A stretch of 14,829 bases of DNA from CALREA01 sp041674865 (GTDB taxonomy: Bacteria; Patescibacteriota; Gracilibacteria; UBA1369; UBA12463): positions 1 through 14,829 of the forward strand of contig JBAYUX010000033.1 in assembly GCA_041674865.1 (NCBI GenBank). The letters are read 5' to 3'. The translations under genes and the position numbers were made by a program. Positions within the stretch are counted from its first letter, which is position 1. The number at the start of each line of letters is the position of its first letter. Positions 5,204 through 13,279 of this stretch are shown piece after piece. A model generated the notes under the pieces. That model was given only the letters and a program-made list of their open reading frames with translations. It ran no database searches and had not been told where the DNA came from.

Positions 5204-5275
5204 TGGTGGAGAGGACGGGGATCGAACCCGCCTCAACAGGTGTCGACCCTATTGTCCTCACCGAGAGGCCTCCCC
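5204..5275 (-). tRNA. Atypical tRNA or tRNA-like gene (apparent anticodon CGA)
   Basis: On the minus strand the acceptor GGGGAGG pairs with CCTCTCC, followed by A73 and an encoded CCA. The T arm GCGGG-TTCGATC-CCCGT is normal. The rest is unusual. Only 16 nt fill positions 8-26, so the D arm is short (CCTC/GAGG around TCGGT), and U8 is replaced by C. The anticodon stem is 7 bp (CAATAGG/CCTGTTG). Its loop GTCGACA puts CGA at 34-36, with C rather than a purine at 37. A serine tRNA would need a long variable arm, which is absent. It may be a decaying tRNA, a tRNA-like regulatory RNA, or a divergent functional tRNA. A real isotype cannot be assigned. Confidence 0.6.
5235..5254 (+). repeat. 20-nt direct repeat, copy 2 (inside the tRNA-like gene)
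   Basis: Read on the plus strand, this copy spans the complement of the anticodon arm of the tRNA-like gene, including its self-complementary GTCGAC. It matches 5128-5147 with one substitution. Confidence 0.9.
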
Positions 5276-5358
5276 ACGTCTGATCTGCAAATAGAGTAGC
5301 AATTCGACATTAAAATTTTCTAAACTTTTCCTAACATTTTCTTAAAAAAATCCTGGCT

Positions 5359-6570
5359 ATGAATGCATCATCATCTCTCCCAACCGTCACCCTCAAGCCA
5401 AAGAAAGAAGTTCCACTTCTCGGAGGACATCCATGGGTTTTTTCTGGAGGCGTAGCAAGAGAGCCAAAGGATCTCGCACCTGGTTCACTGGTAAAAGTAA
5501 TTTCGAATTATGGCGATGAGCTCGGAATCGGAACGTACAATCCCCTGACGAATATTCGTGTACGTATGATTACACGCGATACTTCCGTCACGATCGACAC
5601 CGAATTTTTTGCAAAACGTTTTGCGGAACTCGATGCATGGAAACAGAATCACCTTCCGAAAGACACGAACGGTTATCGGCTTGTGTGTGCGGAAGCAGAC
5701 GATCTTCCAGGACTTATTATTGATCGTTATGACAGCACATTTGTCTTCCAGTTGCACACCGCAGGCATGGAGCACTTCCGTCAGGAAATTATCGACGCGC
5801 TGACAAAAACATTTCACCCGGCAGCTATTGTCGAGCGTTCAGATATCGAAGTTCGCAAACAAGAAGGCCTTACAACAATGCCTGTCACGACACATCTCGG
5901 AACGGTCCCAGAGTTTGTTCCTTTCAAGGAAAACGGTCACATATTTCACGCTGATGTCATGCGAGGTCAGAAAACTGGCTTCTTTCTCGATCAAAGAGAC
6001 GCACGCGATGAAGTTGGAAAACTCTCAAAAAATAAGCGCGTCTTGAATCTCTTTTCATATACCGGCGCATTCAGCATTTATGCCGCCAAAAACGGCGCTT
6101 CATTCGTAACGAGTGTCGACGTATCCGATCAGGCAATAAACCAGGCAAAAGACCAATTCCGTGCGAATGGACTCGATCCAGAAGACACATCCCACTCTGC
6201 CTTCATCGCAGCAGATATTTTTGACTACACAACGAACAAGCCGCCAGCTCACGGTCCATATGACCTCATCGTCTGCGATCCACCAGCTCTCGCAAAAACC
6301 GAGGCGCATATTTTCAATGCGAGTAAGGCGTATGTCAGTCTGAATCAGCTCTGTTTTTCACTTCTCCAGAAGGGCGGAATTCTCGTGACGAGCTCATGCT
6401 CTGGTCGAATCACACAGGAAGCTTTTCGAGATATCTTGCGTATCGCTGCCGGAAGAGCGCAGAAGAAAGTCAAAATTCTCAAGTGGATTACTCAGGCCGC
6501 CGACCACGCTGAATCACTCGCCTTCACAGAAGGTCGCTATTTGAAAACAGCGATTCTCGAGGTGGTGTAA
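5359..6570 (+). CDS. Class I SAM-dependent rRNA (cytosine-5) methyltransferase, RlmI family
   Basis: The 403-residue protein matches the RlmI/COG1092 family in length and order. An N-terminal PUA-type RNA-binding domain (about 9-75, with GGHPWVFSGGV at 22-32) is followed by a linking region, QKTGFFLDQRD (204-214), and a Rossmann methyltransferase domain. SAM motif I is LNLFSYTGAFS (229-239), the acidic residue is Asp254 in SVDVS, motif IV is CDPPAL (306-311), and the catalytic-type Cys347 lies in TSSCS. Family members such as E. coli RlmI make m5C1962 in 23S rRNA; that target here is by homology. The ATG follows an AT-rich segment with no Shine-Dalgarno sequence. It converges on the ABC exporter operon with 23 nt between stops. 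Confidence 0.88.
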   Translation: MNASSSLPTVTLKPKKEVPLLGGHPWVFSGGVAREPKDLAPGSLVKVISNYGDELGIGTYNPLTNIRVRMITRDTSVTIDTEFFAKRFAELDAWKQNHLPKDTNGYRLVCAEADDLPGLIIDRYDSTFVFQLHTAGMEHFRQEIIDALTKTFHPAAIVERSDIEVRKQEGLTTMPVTTHLGTVPEFVPFKENGHIFHADVMRGQKTGFFLDQRDARDEVGKLSKNKRVLNLFSYTGAFSIYAAKNGASFVTSVDVSDQAINQAKDQFRANGLDPEDTSHSAFIAADIFDYTTNKPPAHGPYDLIVCDPPALAKTEAHIFNASKAYVSLNQLCFSLLQKGGILVTSSCSGRITQEAFRDILRIAAGRAQKKVKILKWITQAADHAESLAFTEGRYLKTAILEVV

Positions 6571-6593
6571 ACTGAATTGATCACGCCAAGGAC

Positions 6594-8363
6594 CTAGCTA
6601 TCCCGCTTTCCGTGGAGCAGCATATCTACGGCGTGTTCCATCGAACCCGCGAGCGTGACCTCTCCTGCATTGATGAAGAAAATTTCATCAGCATTTTCGA
6701 TCGTATTCAATCGATGCGCGATGATAACGCGAGTTGTTTCTTTCGGAAGTTTTTTTAAAATTTCTTCGAGAAGTTGTTCGGTGACCGTATCAATATTTGC
6801 AGTCGCCTCATCCAAAATCAAAATATCTGGTCGTCGTAGTGCTGCACGAATAAACGCGATGAGTTGTTTTTGACCAAGACTGATCGCATCACCACCAGCC
6901 AAAACAGGGGTATCTAAGCCTTTGTCGAAGCGGGTCAACAGAGTCTCAAGGCCAGATTCTTGGAGAACTTCGGCAAGTTGGGTTGTTGAGTAATCGGCAT
7001 ACATCTCATTTCCATAGACGATGTTGTCTCGGACGGTTCCAGTGAACAAGAACGGCTCCTGAAGAATAAATCCAATTTTTTTTGTTCGCTCTTCGGGTCC
7101 AAACGTTCGCAAATCTCTTCCATGAAGCAAGACCGTTCCGTGCGTTGGATCGTAGAGACGAGCCATAAGGGAGGCTGTCGTCGTCTTACCACCACCAGTT
7201 GGTCCGACGAGGGCATAGGTTTTTCCAGGCTCGAGATCGAAGTTAATATGATGGAGAACTTCTTTGCCATCAGGGTATTGGAAACTAACATCTTTGAATG
7301 ACAATACAGAAGTAGTTGTTTCATGTTTTTTGGTCCAAGGACCTTTGGCAACGACGAGATCCGACTCGAGAGCGAGGATCTCAGAAATACGATCCCAGCC
7401 GGCAAGAGCGACTTGGAAGTTGGCCCAGAGTGCTGCAATGTGACGGAGTGGATCGTAGAATCGCGTCATGTACGTCAAGAAACTAATGAGGAGGCCAAGC
7501 GAGAAATCCCCAATCGATATGAGGTAAATTCCATATGCGAGGACGATGAGTTGCGCTAAGTTTGAGCACAGTCCGTACACAGGAACAAAGATATTATTCG
7601 CAATACCCGCCTTGATGGCGGTTGTGTAATTTTGATCATTCACGTCGTTGAATTTCTTTCGGAAGTAGTCTCGGCGATTGAAGGCGACAATGACTTTGAA
7701 GTTATTGAGACTCTCTTGAATTTCCGCACTCATGCCACCCACGCTCTGGAGACTGATTGAGTTTTTTCGCTTAACCCAAGGGGAAACGAGTTGGGTGAAG
7801 ATGAGGAGGCCGAGCGCTGGCGCGAGGCCGGATGTACCCAGCTTAGGATGAAGAACGAGTATGAAAACGCCAGACCCAACCATAATAAATATACTGGCTA
7901 TGAACTGCATCAATGATTGAGAAAAAAACTGATTGAGTTTATCGGTATCGTTATTAATACGAGAAATCAGATCTCCAATTTTATTCTGATTAAAGAATGC
8001 TACCGGAAGTTGTTGAAGTTTCGTAAAGATAGAATTTCGCAGCGTGTAGAGCATTTTTTGACCAACGGTTCCCATGAGTTTAGTCTGAAGATAGCTCATA
8101 ACGAGAGCAACGAGGAAGACAACAAGAAGAATTCCTGATGTTACGAGAACGCCATGAAATTGTTTCGTAACGATGTATGTGTCCACCGCATGACCAACAA
8201 GAATTGGTGCAGCGAGATTGAGTGCAGAGTTGATAAGGATGGCTATAAAGGCAAGTACGAGCCTCGGTTTATCTTCAACCATCAACGAGAGGAGTTTTTT
8301 AAGTGCTGCAAACGTGCTCGTTTTTTTGGATTCTTGTCCTATTTTTGTAAGAGCGTAGTTCAT
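6594..8363 (-). CDS. ABC exporter half-transporter, catalytic partner of a heterodimer
   Basis: This 589-residue fusion has six membrane helices (about 35-320) and one nucleotide-binding domain (about 352-585), the layout of multidrug or lipid ABC exporters (MdlB/LmrD/TM288-like). The NBD has Walker A GPTGGGKT (387-394), Q-loop Gln435, Walker B ILILDE (514-519) with the catalytic Glu519, and H-loop His550 in IAHRL. Its signature motif is ISLGQ (494-498) instead of LSGGQ. That non-canonical signature faces the degenerate site of the partner encoded upstream. The start is fixed by an ATGA overlap: this ATG (8361-8363) shares two bases with the TGA of the upstream gene (8360-8362), which implies translational coupling. 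The substrate cannot be told from sequence. Confidence 0.93.
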   Translation of the reverse strand: MNYALTKIGQESKKTSTFAALKKLLSLMVEDKPRLVLAFIAILINSALNLAAPILVGHAVDTYIVTKQFHGVLVTSGILLVVFLVALVMSYLQTKLMGTVGQKMLYTLRNSIFTKLQQLPVAFFNQNKIGDLISRINNDTDKLNQFFSQSLMQFIASIFIMVGSGVFILVLHPKLGTSGLAPALGLLIFTQLVSPWVKRKNSISLQSVGGMSAEIQESLNNFKVIVAFNRRDYFRKKFNDVNDQNYTTAIKAGIANNIFVPVYGLCSNLAQLIVLAYGIYLISIGDFSLGLLISFLTYMTRFYDPLRHIAALWANFQVALAGWDRISEILALESDLVVAKGPWTKKHETTTSVLSFKDVSFQYPDGKEVLHHINFDLEPGKTYALVGPTGGGKTTTASLMARLYDPTHGTVLLHGRDLRTFGPEERTKKIGFILQEPFLFTGTVRDNIVYGNEMYADYSTTQLAEVLQESGLETLLTRFDKGLDTPVLAGGDAISLGQKQLIAFIRAALRRPDILILDEATANIDTVTEQLLEEILKKLPKETTRVIIAHRLNTIENADEIFFINAGEVTLAGSMEHAVDMLLHGKRDS

Positions 8364-10096
8364 AATGAGTGGTTGGTGCTTCGTTGCGACTGATAAATTT
8401 GTACATATTCTGGACAAGTATCCACGAGGTCTTTATGAACCCCCTGAGCGATTATCTCCCCTTCCATGAGAAGAATGATTTGATCATAGTGTTCGATCGA
8501 AGCAATTTTTTGCGTCACAGAAAGCAACGTAATGCCCGGATAATTCTTCGCAACATTCGCAAGAATTTTCTTTTCAGTATTGGTATCAACTCGAGCCGTA
8601 AAGTCATCAAGCAAAAGAATTTTTGGGTTGAGGGCCAACGCGCGCGCGAGCATCACTCTCTGTTTCTGCCCGCCAGACAAACTCGCGCCGCGCTCAGAAA
8701 CCACCGTATCCAAGCCATTTGGAAGCGCATCAACGAAGTCGCGAAGTTCCGCAGTATCGATCGCCTTCTTTAAATCCTCATCTCGAACCGTCTCGCTAAA
8801 AGCGATATTTTCACGGACTGTGAGATTGAAAATAATACTATCCTGAAAAACGAAACCCACCTGCTGATGAAGAGTTGGCTTGTCATACTCATGAATATCA
8901 CGTCCGTCATATTCTACATTTCCAGATTGCGGCTCGATAAGTGCCGTCAATAAATACAAAAGCTGTGTCTTTCCAGCAGCCGTTGGTCCAATGATTGCCG
9001 TCTTCGTACCACCACGAATCGCAAGTGAAACATCTTTAAGAGCAGGTTTTTCTCCATACGAAACAGTGACGTGATTCAAGTTAATATCGCCTCGCAACGC
9101 ATCCGTCCGTATCCCACTCTCCTCACGTTCCTGCGACTTCAAGACATCGTCAATTCGCTGATATGAAGCCGTAGCCTGAGCGATCACATTGCTCATAAAT
9201 CCAATAACAAAAATCGGAAAAATCAAAATACCGACGTAGCTATTAAACGCAGCAAAATCACCCAAACTCATATTTCCAGCGATCACAAAATGTCCACCGA
9301 GAGACAAGATAATGATCGTCGCAAATCCGCTCATGAACGTGACAACCGGGATCAAGGTCGCAAATAAATTCAAAATCTTCACGCCAAGTTCTTTTGCATT
9401 CGTATTCGCCGCCATAAATTTATCAGATTCTTGATTGTGAGCATTGAGAACACGAATGAGTGAAGAGCCAAGGATACTTTCATTGATAACCTTATTAAGC
9501 CAGTCGATAACTTCACGAGTCTTTGTGAAAAGGACGCGCACTTTGGAAAGAACGAGAAAAAACGTCACGCCAATAACCGGAACAATCGTAAGAACCGCAA
9601 GCGCAAGCTTCCAATCGATCGTAATGAGAATAATAGCCGCCCCAATGATAATACACAAAGAAGCCACTAAGGAGACGATCGCCTGGGCCACAAAGAGCTT
9701 GATTGAATCAATATCCGATGTGAGATTGGTAAGAAGTTTTCCCGCACCCACACTTTGAATATACGAAGTACTCTGTCGTGAGATTTTGGCAGCTAGCTGT
9801 TCGCGAAGATCGCGGGCCACTCGTTCAGACGCATATGTTTGGACGATGCTCTGAAGATAGGCAAATAGGAAAATTCCAAATGCCACAGCTGTAAATTCCC
9901 AAAGAACCGTCTTCAAAACAAACACACCATGAGTATATGCATCAATGCCATTCGACATGATCTTTGGCAAAGCAAGGCTGAGGAGGTTGGTCGCAAGTGT
10001 AAATCCAATTAACAGAATTATCTGCCGCTTATACGGCTTCAAAAGAGTGAAAATACTCGGCGATTTTGGTCTCGATGGAGATGGTGTCGATTTCAT
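8360..10096 (-). CDS. ABC exporter half-transporter, degenerate-site partner of a heterodimer
   Basis: The protein is 578 residues with six membrane helices (about 25-310) and one NBD (about 338-570). Walker A is GPTAAGKT (370-377), Q-loop is Gln418, and the signature is canonical LSGGQ (473-477). Walker B ends Asp497-Asp498, so the catalytic Glu is replaced by Asp, and the H-loop His is replaced by Gln529 (SVTQK). The same Asp and Gln substitutions are known in the degenerate half of heterodimeric exporters such as TM287/288. The ATG at 10096 is preferred; the upstream extension looks unrelated to the family and overlaps the acyltransferase gene. It lies 35 nt after the acyltransferase gene, probably in the same transcript. 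Confidence 0.93.
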   Translation of the reverse strand: MKSTPSPSRPKSPSIFTLLKPYKRQIILLIGFTLATNLLSLALPKIMSNGIDAYTHGVFVLKTVLWEFTAVAFGIFLFAYLQSIVQTYASERVARDLREQLAAKISRQSTSYIQSVGAGKLLTNLTSDIDSIKLFVAQAIVSLVASLCIIIGAAIILITIDWKLALAVLTIVPVIGVTFFLVLSKVRVLFTKTREVIDWLNKVINESILGSSLIRVLNAHNQESDKFMAANTNAKELGVKILNLFATLIPVVTFMSGFATIIILSLGGHFVIAGNMSLGDFAAFNSYVGILIFPIFVIGFMSNVIAQATASYQRIDDVLKSQEREESGIRTDALRGDINLNHVTVSYGEKPALKDVSLAIRGGTKTAIIGPTAAGKTQLLYLLTALIEPQSGNVEYDGRDIHEYDKPTLHQQVGFVFQDSIIFNLTVRENIAFSETVRDEDLKKAIDTAELRDFVDALPNGLDTVVSERGASLSGGQKQRVMLARALALNPKILLLDDFTARVDTNTEKKILANVAKNYPGITLLSVTQKIASIEHYDQIILLMEGEIIAQGVHKDLVDTCPEYVQIYQSQRSTNHSL

Positions 10097-10131
10097 GTGG
10101 ACACACACAGTACCACAACAAAGGAAAAAAT

Positions 10132-11370
10132 CTACCCTATGCGGCTTCCAATTTTCTGAGCACCCCACGCGAAAAATACCGATCCCAGAACAAATGGAAT
10201 CATGATAATCCAAAACCAACTTTCCCCCTGAAGGCCAGCAATAAGCGCAAGCGGAGCAAGGAAATAGTTGAGCCAGTAGTGATGTATGAGGAAGTTTTCG
10301 TATGATGAGTCGCTAAGGAAGAGCATCAGGCTCTTGATTGGGTTGAGTTTTGAGAAAAATGCACCGAGATTGATGAAGACGAGAAAGAGTCCAATAGCAA
10401 CCGTAAGATCGGCATATGCCCAACCCCATCGATACATATCGAATGAAAATCCTACGAAAGTAATCACGATACCAAGGAGAAACGCAGGAACGCTCATTAT
10501 CTTTTCGAGAATAGTATTTCGTTCGAAATAGAGACTTGCGAGCGCCATACCAAAAGAGAACTCAACGAGACGTGGAAGGAAGAAACTGAAGGCGACATAC
10601 CCATATTGTGATGGATACATGACGCCCATTGGAGCGGCAGAAATGCCATACGTTGCGAAATAGCGATAGCCAACCGTGAGCACAAGCGTCACCAAGAGAA
10701 ATTTCCAAACACCAAGTTTCCGCAGACCATACTGCAAAAGCGGAAAGAGAATATAGAGCTGAAGAATGAGTGTAATAAACCAAAGATCACCATTGAATTT
10801 CTGAAGAAGCGGAAGATCAAAAACCAAGAATGGAGGGAAAAGAAGTTTGAGCGCATCGATCCACGTATAAATTGGAGCCGAAATAAATGAAGGGAAGAGA
10901 TAATTCCGAAGGAATAAAAATCCAACTCCTATGAGAATAGAAACGTAGAGTGGAATGATAATTCGTTTGAGTTTTTTCCAGTAAAACATGCCAAGTTCGC
11001 CGAGTGTTGAGATCGTCTCATTTTTTCGAATGGCAGAAAGTGTGAGCACGAAGCCGCTAAGGAGGAGGAAGAGATTGACCGAGAAAAATCCATACGCAAA
11101 GAGAAATCCAAAGAAATTTTTCAAAAATCCAAGTGCGCCTCCATCTTGAAAGATAGTAAGTCGTGAAAGATTTGCGACAACGCCCTCTGGAGCAATCAAA
11201 AAACTTCCGTGATACCGCTCAAGAAAGTAGTGATACAAAATAATATGAATAATCGCAATGCCACGAACACAGTCGAGAACTTCGATACGATGCGAAGGTT
11301 TGGCAACCGGCGGAACAGCAGTCGCCGCAGAGGCGATAGCTACAGGAGACGAAGAAGATATTGAAGTCAT
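10132..11370 (-). CDS. Acyltransferase-3 family integral membrane protein
   Basis: The protein is 412 residues with about ten hydrophobic helices. It carries the family's entry motif HRIEVLDCVRGIAI (27-40), followed by LYHYF with a candidate catalytic His47, and PSFIS/DLWFITL segments typical of acyltransferase-3 (OafA/NodX-type) enzymes. These transfer acyl groups to extracytoplasmic sugars or lipids, and the substrate here is unknown. The Ser/Ala-rich first 25 residues are cytoplasmic-looking. The ATG at 11370 is chosen because the alternative upstream start adds an 18-residue hydrophobic stretch not seen in the family, but this is not certain. Its position ahead of the exporter pair suggests modification of an exported glycoconjugate, which is only an inference. 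Confidence 0.85.
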   Translation of the reverse strand: MTSISSSSPVAIASAATAVPPVAKPSHRIEVLDCVRGIAIIHIILYHYFLERYHGSFLIAPEGVVANLSRLTIFQDGGALGFLKNFFGFLFAYGFFSVNLFLLLSGFVLTLSAIRKNETISTLGELGMFYWKKLKRIIIPLYVSILIGVGFLFLRNYLFPSFISAPIYTWIDALKLLFPPFLVFDLPLLQKFNGDLWFITLILQLYILFPLLQYGLRKLGVWKFLLVTLVLTVGYRYFATYGISAAPMGVMYPSQYGYVAFSFFLPRLVEFSFGMALASLYFERNTILEKIMSVPAFLLGIVITFVGFSFDMYRWGWAYADLTVAIGLFLVFINLGAFFSKLNPIKSLMLFLSDSSYENFLIHHYWLNYFLAPLALIAGLQGESWFWIIMIPFVLGSVFFAWGAQKIGSRIG

Positions 11371-11442
11371 AGTGAGAAAAATAAAGAACACATACACCGT
11401 AACAGTCATGTTAAAAAATCGCAAGAATGGAGAAACATCGCG

Positions 11443-11470
11443 TTGAATTTTTCAAAACAGCGAGTAAAAT
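11443..11470 (+). promoter_or_regulatory. Possible SulP gene promoter
   Basis: TTGAAT (11443-11448) and TAAAAT (11465-11470) are 16 nt apart. They would give a leader of about 50 nt, which contains an imperfect hairpin GGCCAA/TTGGTC (11479-11500). A small palindrome TTGAA-TTT-TTCAA (11443-11455) overlaps the -35 box. No Shine-Dalgarno sequence precedes the ATG at 11527. Confidence 0.35.
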
Positions 11471-11526
11471 CTCACCCGGCCAAAAAAGGAAAAATTGGTC
11501 CAAAAACATTTTAACCCCCTCTTGTT

Positions 11527-13212
11527 ATGACGTTCGCAAAAGAAATCCAAAAATATCTTGGAAAGGATTTTAAACATGACCTCATTGCCGGAATAGTTGT
11601 AGGTCTTATAGCGCTTCCTCTGGCGATAGCCTTTGCTGTTGCGAGCGGCGCACGTCCAGAACAAGGTATTTACACCTCGATCATAGCAGGACTTGTGATA
11701 GGAACACTCTCGGGGTCTCGATATCAAATTTCCGGACCAACAGGGGCCTTTATCGTAATTCTCCTGGGCGTAGTAAATAAATTCGGTCTCGATGGCCTCA
11801 TGGTCGCGGGATTTATGGCGGGCGTTATTTTGTTCCTTGCCGGCATATTTAGATTTGGATCGGTCATTAAGTATATCCCCTATCCAGTCACGGTTGGCTT
11901 TACATCAGGCATTGGTGTCATTATTTTTTCTGGCCAGATTAAGGATTTTTTTGGACTTCAATTTGCGCATCGTCCAGAGGATTTCATTGAAACAATAAAG
12001 CTGATTTTTGAAGGACTGGAGAAAGGTGTAAACCTGAGCTCGATTATTATTGGCATGATTACACTCGCCGCTTTTCTCGCCTGGAAACGTTGGAGTAAGT
12101 CATTTCCACCAGCTCCAATTGCACTTGCCGTTGGAACAATTGCAAGTTTAATTATTATGTTTTTCTTTCAGAAAGGACTTCCAGCTCCAGCACTTGTAGG
12201 TAATATTCCATCAGGACTTCCCCAGTTTCACATGCTGAATACGACATATGAAACGGTAAAGATGCTCTTTCCATCAGCATTTACGATTGCAATGCTTGGT
12301 GCGATCGAATCGCTTCTTTCTGCAGTCGTTGCGGATGGAATGACAGGAACGAAACATAACTCTAATAAAGAGCTCGTGGCTCAAGGTATTGGAAATATGA
12401 TCCTCCCGCTCTTTGGTGGTATTCCCGCCACGGGTGCTATCGCTCGTACAGCTGCCAATATTAAAAACGGAGCAAGAACGAGAGTGTCATCCATAATTCA
12501 CTCAATTGTTCTACTCCTTATCCTCCTCGTGGCTGCGCCATATGCAAAATATATTCCTATGGCAGCTCTTGCGGTTATTCTCATGACAGTTGCCTACAAC
12601 ATGGCAGAAATACCTCATTTTATCCGATTATTGAAGGCTCCAAGGAATGACGCCATGGTGCTTGTTGCAACATTTCTTCTTACGGTATTCGCTGACCTTA
12701 CCGTCGCAGTAGGAACAGGAATTGTGTTGGCTGCTATTCTCTTTATTCAGCGCGTCAGCAACCTCTCTGTAAGTAAGGTTTTAGATGATGATGAGCATGT
12801 TGGAAGTGAAGGATCTGAGCGAATTCATGCATCACTGAAGAATTATCCACAGATCCAGCTCTACGAACTTTCCGGTCCTCTTTTCTTCGGCGTAGCATCA
12901 GAATTGGAAAATATGATTGAACATCACAGAGGAGATATTTTGATTCTCCGAATGAAGCACGTCAATCATATGGATGCGAGCGCTATCAATACGCTCGAAC
13001 TTATTATTGATCGAATTTTAAAGGGGAAAGGTCATATTTTCTTCTCAACACTTCGTCCAAATATTCAAGAAAAACTTAATAAGCTCGATATTATTAAAAA
13101 AATTGGAGGTGAATATTATATTCCCCCAAAGACAACGATCGCGATCGAGAGAGCAAAAGAGCTTATCGATAACATGGATAAAAACGAGAAGAAAAAAGGA
13201 GCCAAGAGCTAG
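11527..13212 (+). CDS. SulP family anion transporter with C-terminal STAS domain
   Basis: The 561-residue protein has a transport domain of 10-14 helices (about 15-415) and a cytoplasmic STAS domain (about 435-545). Family signatures include the N-terminal DLIAGIVVGLIALPLAIAFAVASG (18-41), QISGPTGAFIVIL (67-79) and IGNMILPLFGGIPATGAIARTAANI further on. The STAS domain carries HMDASAINTLE, corresponding to the D-S/T-A/S motif. SulP proteins exchange or symport sulfate, bicarbonate or other anions with Na+ or H+; bacterial members include BicA and DauA. The substrate here cannot be decided. It is divergent from the acyltransferase gene and precedes the MFS gene by 67 nt. The ATG fits the family start. 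Confidence 0.93.
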   Translation: MTFAKEIQKYLGKDFKHDLIAGIVVGLIALPLAIAFAVASGARPEQGIYTSIIAGLVIGTLSGSRYQISGPTGAFIVILLGVVNKFGLDGLMVAGFMAGVILFLAGIFRFGSVIKYIPYPVTVGFTSGIGVIIFSGQIKDFFGLQFAHRPEDFIETIKLIFEGLEKGVNLSSIIIGMITLAAFLAWKRWSKSFPPAPIALAVGTIASLIIMFFFQKGLPAPALVGNIPSGLPQFHMLNTTYETVKMLFPSAFTIAMLGAIESLLSAVVADGMTGTKHNSNKELVAQGIGNMILPLFGGIPATGAIARTAANIKNGARTRVSSIIHSIVLLLILLVAAPYAKYIPMAALAVILMTVAYNMAEIPHFIRLLKAPRNDAMVLVATFLLTVFADLTVAVGTGIVLAAILFIQRVSNLSVSKVLDDDEHVGSEGSERIHASLKNYPQIQLYELSGPLFFGVASELENMIEHHRGDILILRMKHVNHMDASAINTLELIIDRILKGKGHIFFSTLRPNIQEKLNKLDIIKKIGGEYYIPPKTTIAIERAKELIDNMDKNEKKKGAKS

Positions 13213-13219
13213 TCAGAAG

Positions 13220-13248
13220 TAGCCATATCGCAAAACATACCGTACAAT
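13220..13248 (+). promoter_or_regulatory. Possible promoter of the MFS gene
   Basis: TAGCCA (13220-13225), 17 nt, then TACAAT (13243-13248), in the 67-nt gap after the SulP gene. Transcription would start near 13255, about 25 nt before the ATG. No Shine-Dalgarno sequence is visible. Confidence 0.45.
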
Positions 13249-13279
13249 AACGGAACTTATATACGCATTTACAACAAGC

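Noticed and set aside
5204..5275. 3' end of a tmRNA (ssrA)
   Set aside because: The T arm and CCA fit, but the acceptor partner GGGGAGG is only about 60 nt away. There is no tag-peptide frame or pseudoknot region.
6935..7438. 167-residue open frame inside the ABC gene, same strand, different frame
   Set aside because: It overlaps the conserved NBD frame (Walker A, signature), and the product is low-complexity Ser/Leu-rich with no family resemblance.
8369..8773. 134-residue frame opposite the ABC NBD
   Set aside because: It is a shadow of the conserved ABC frame, with no promoter or recognisable domain.
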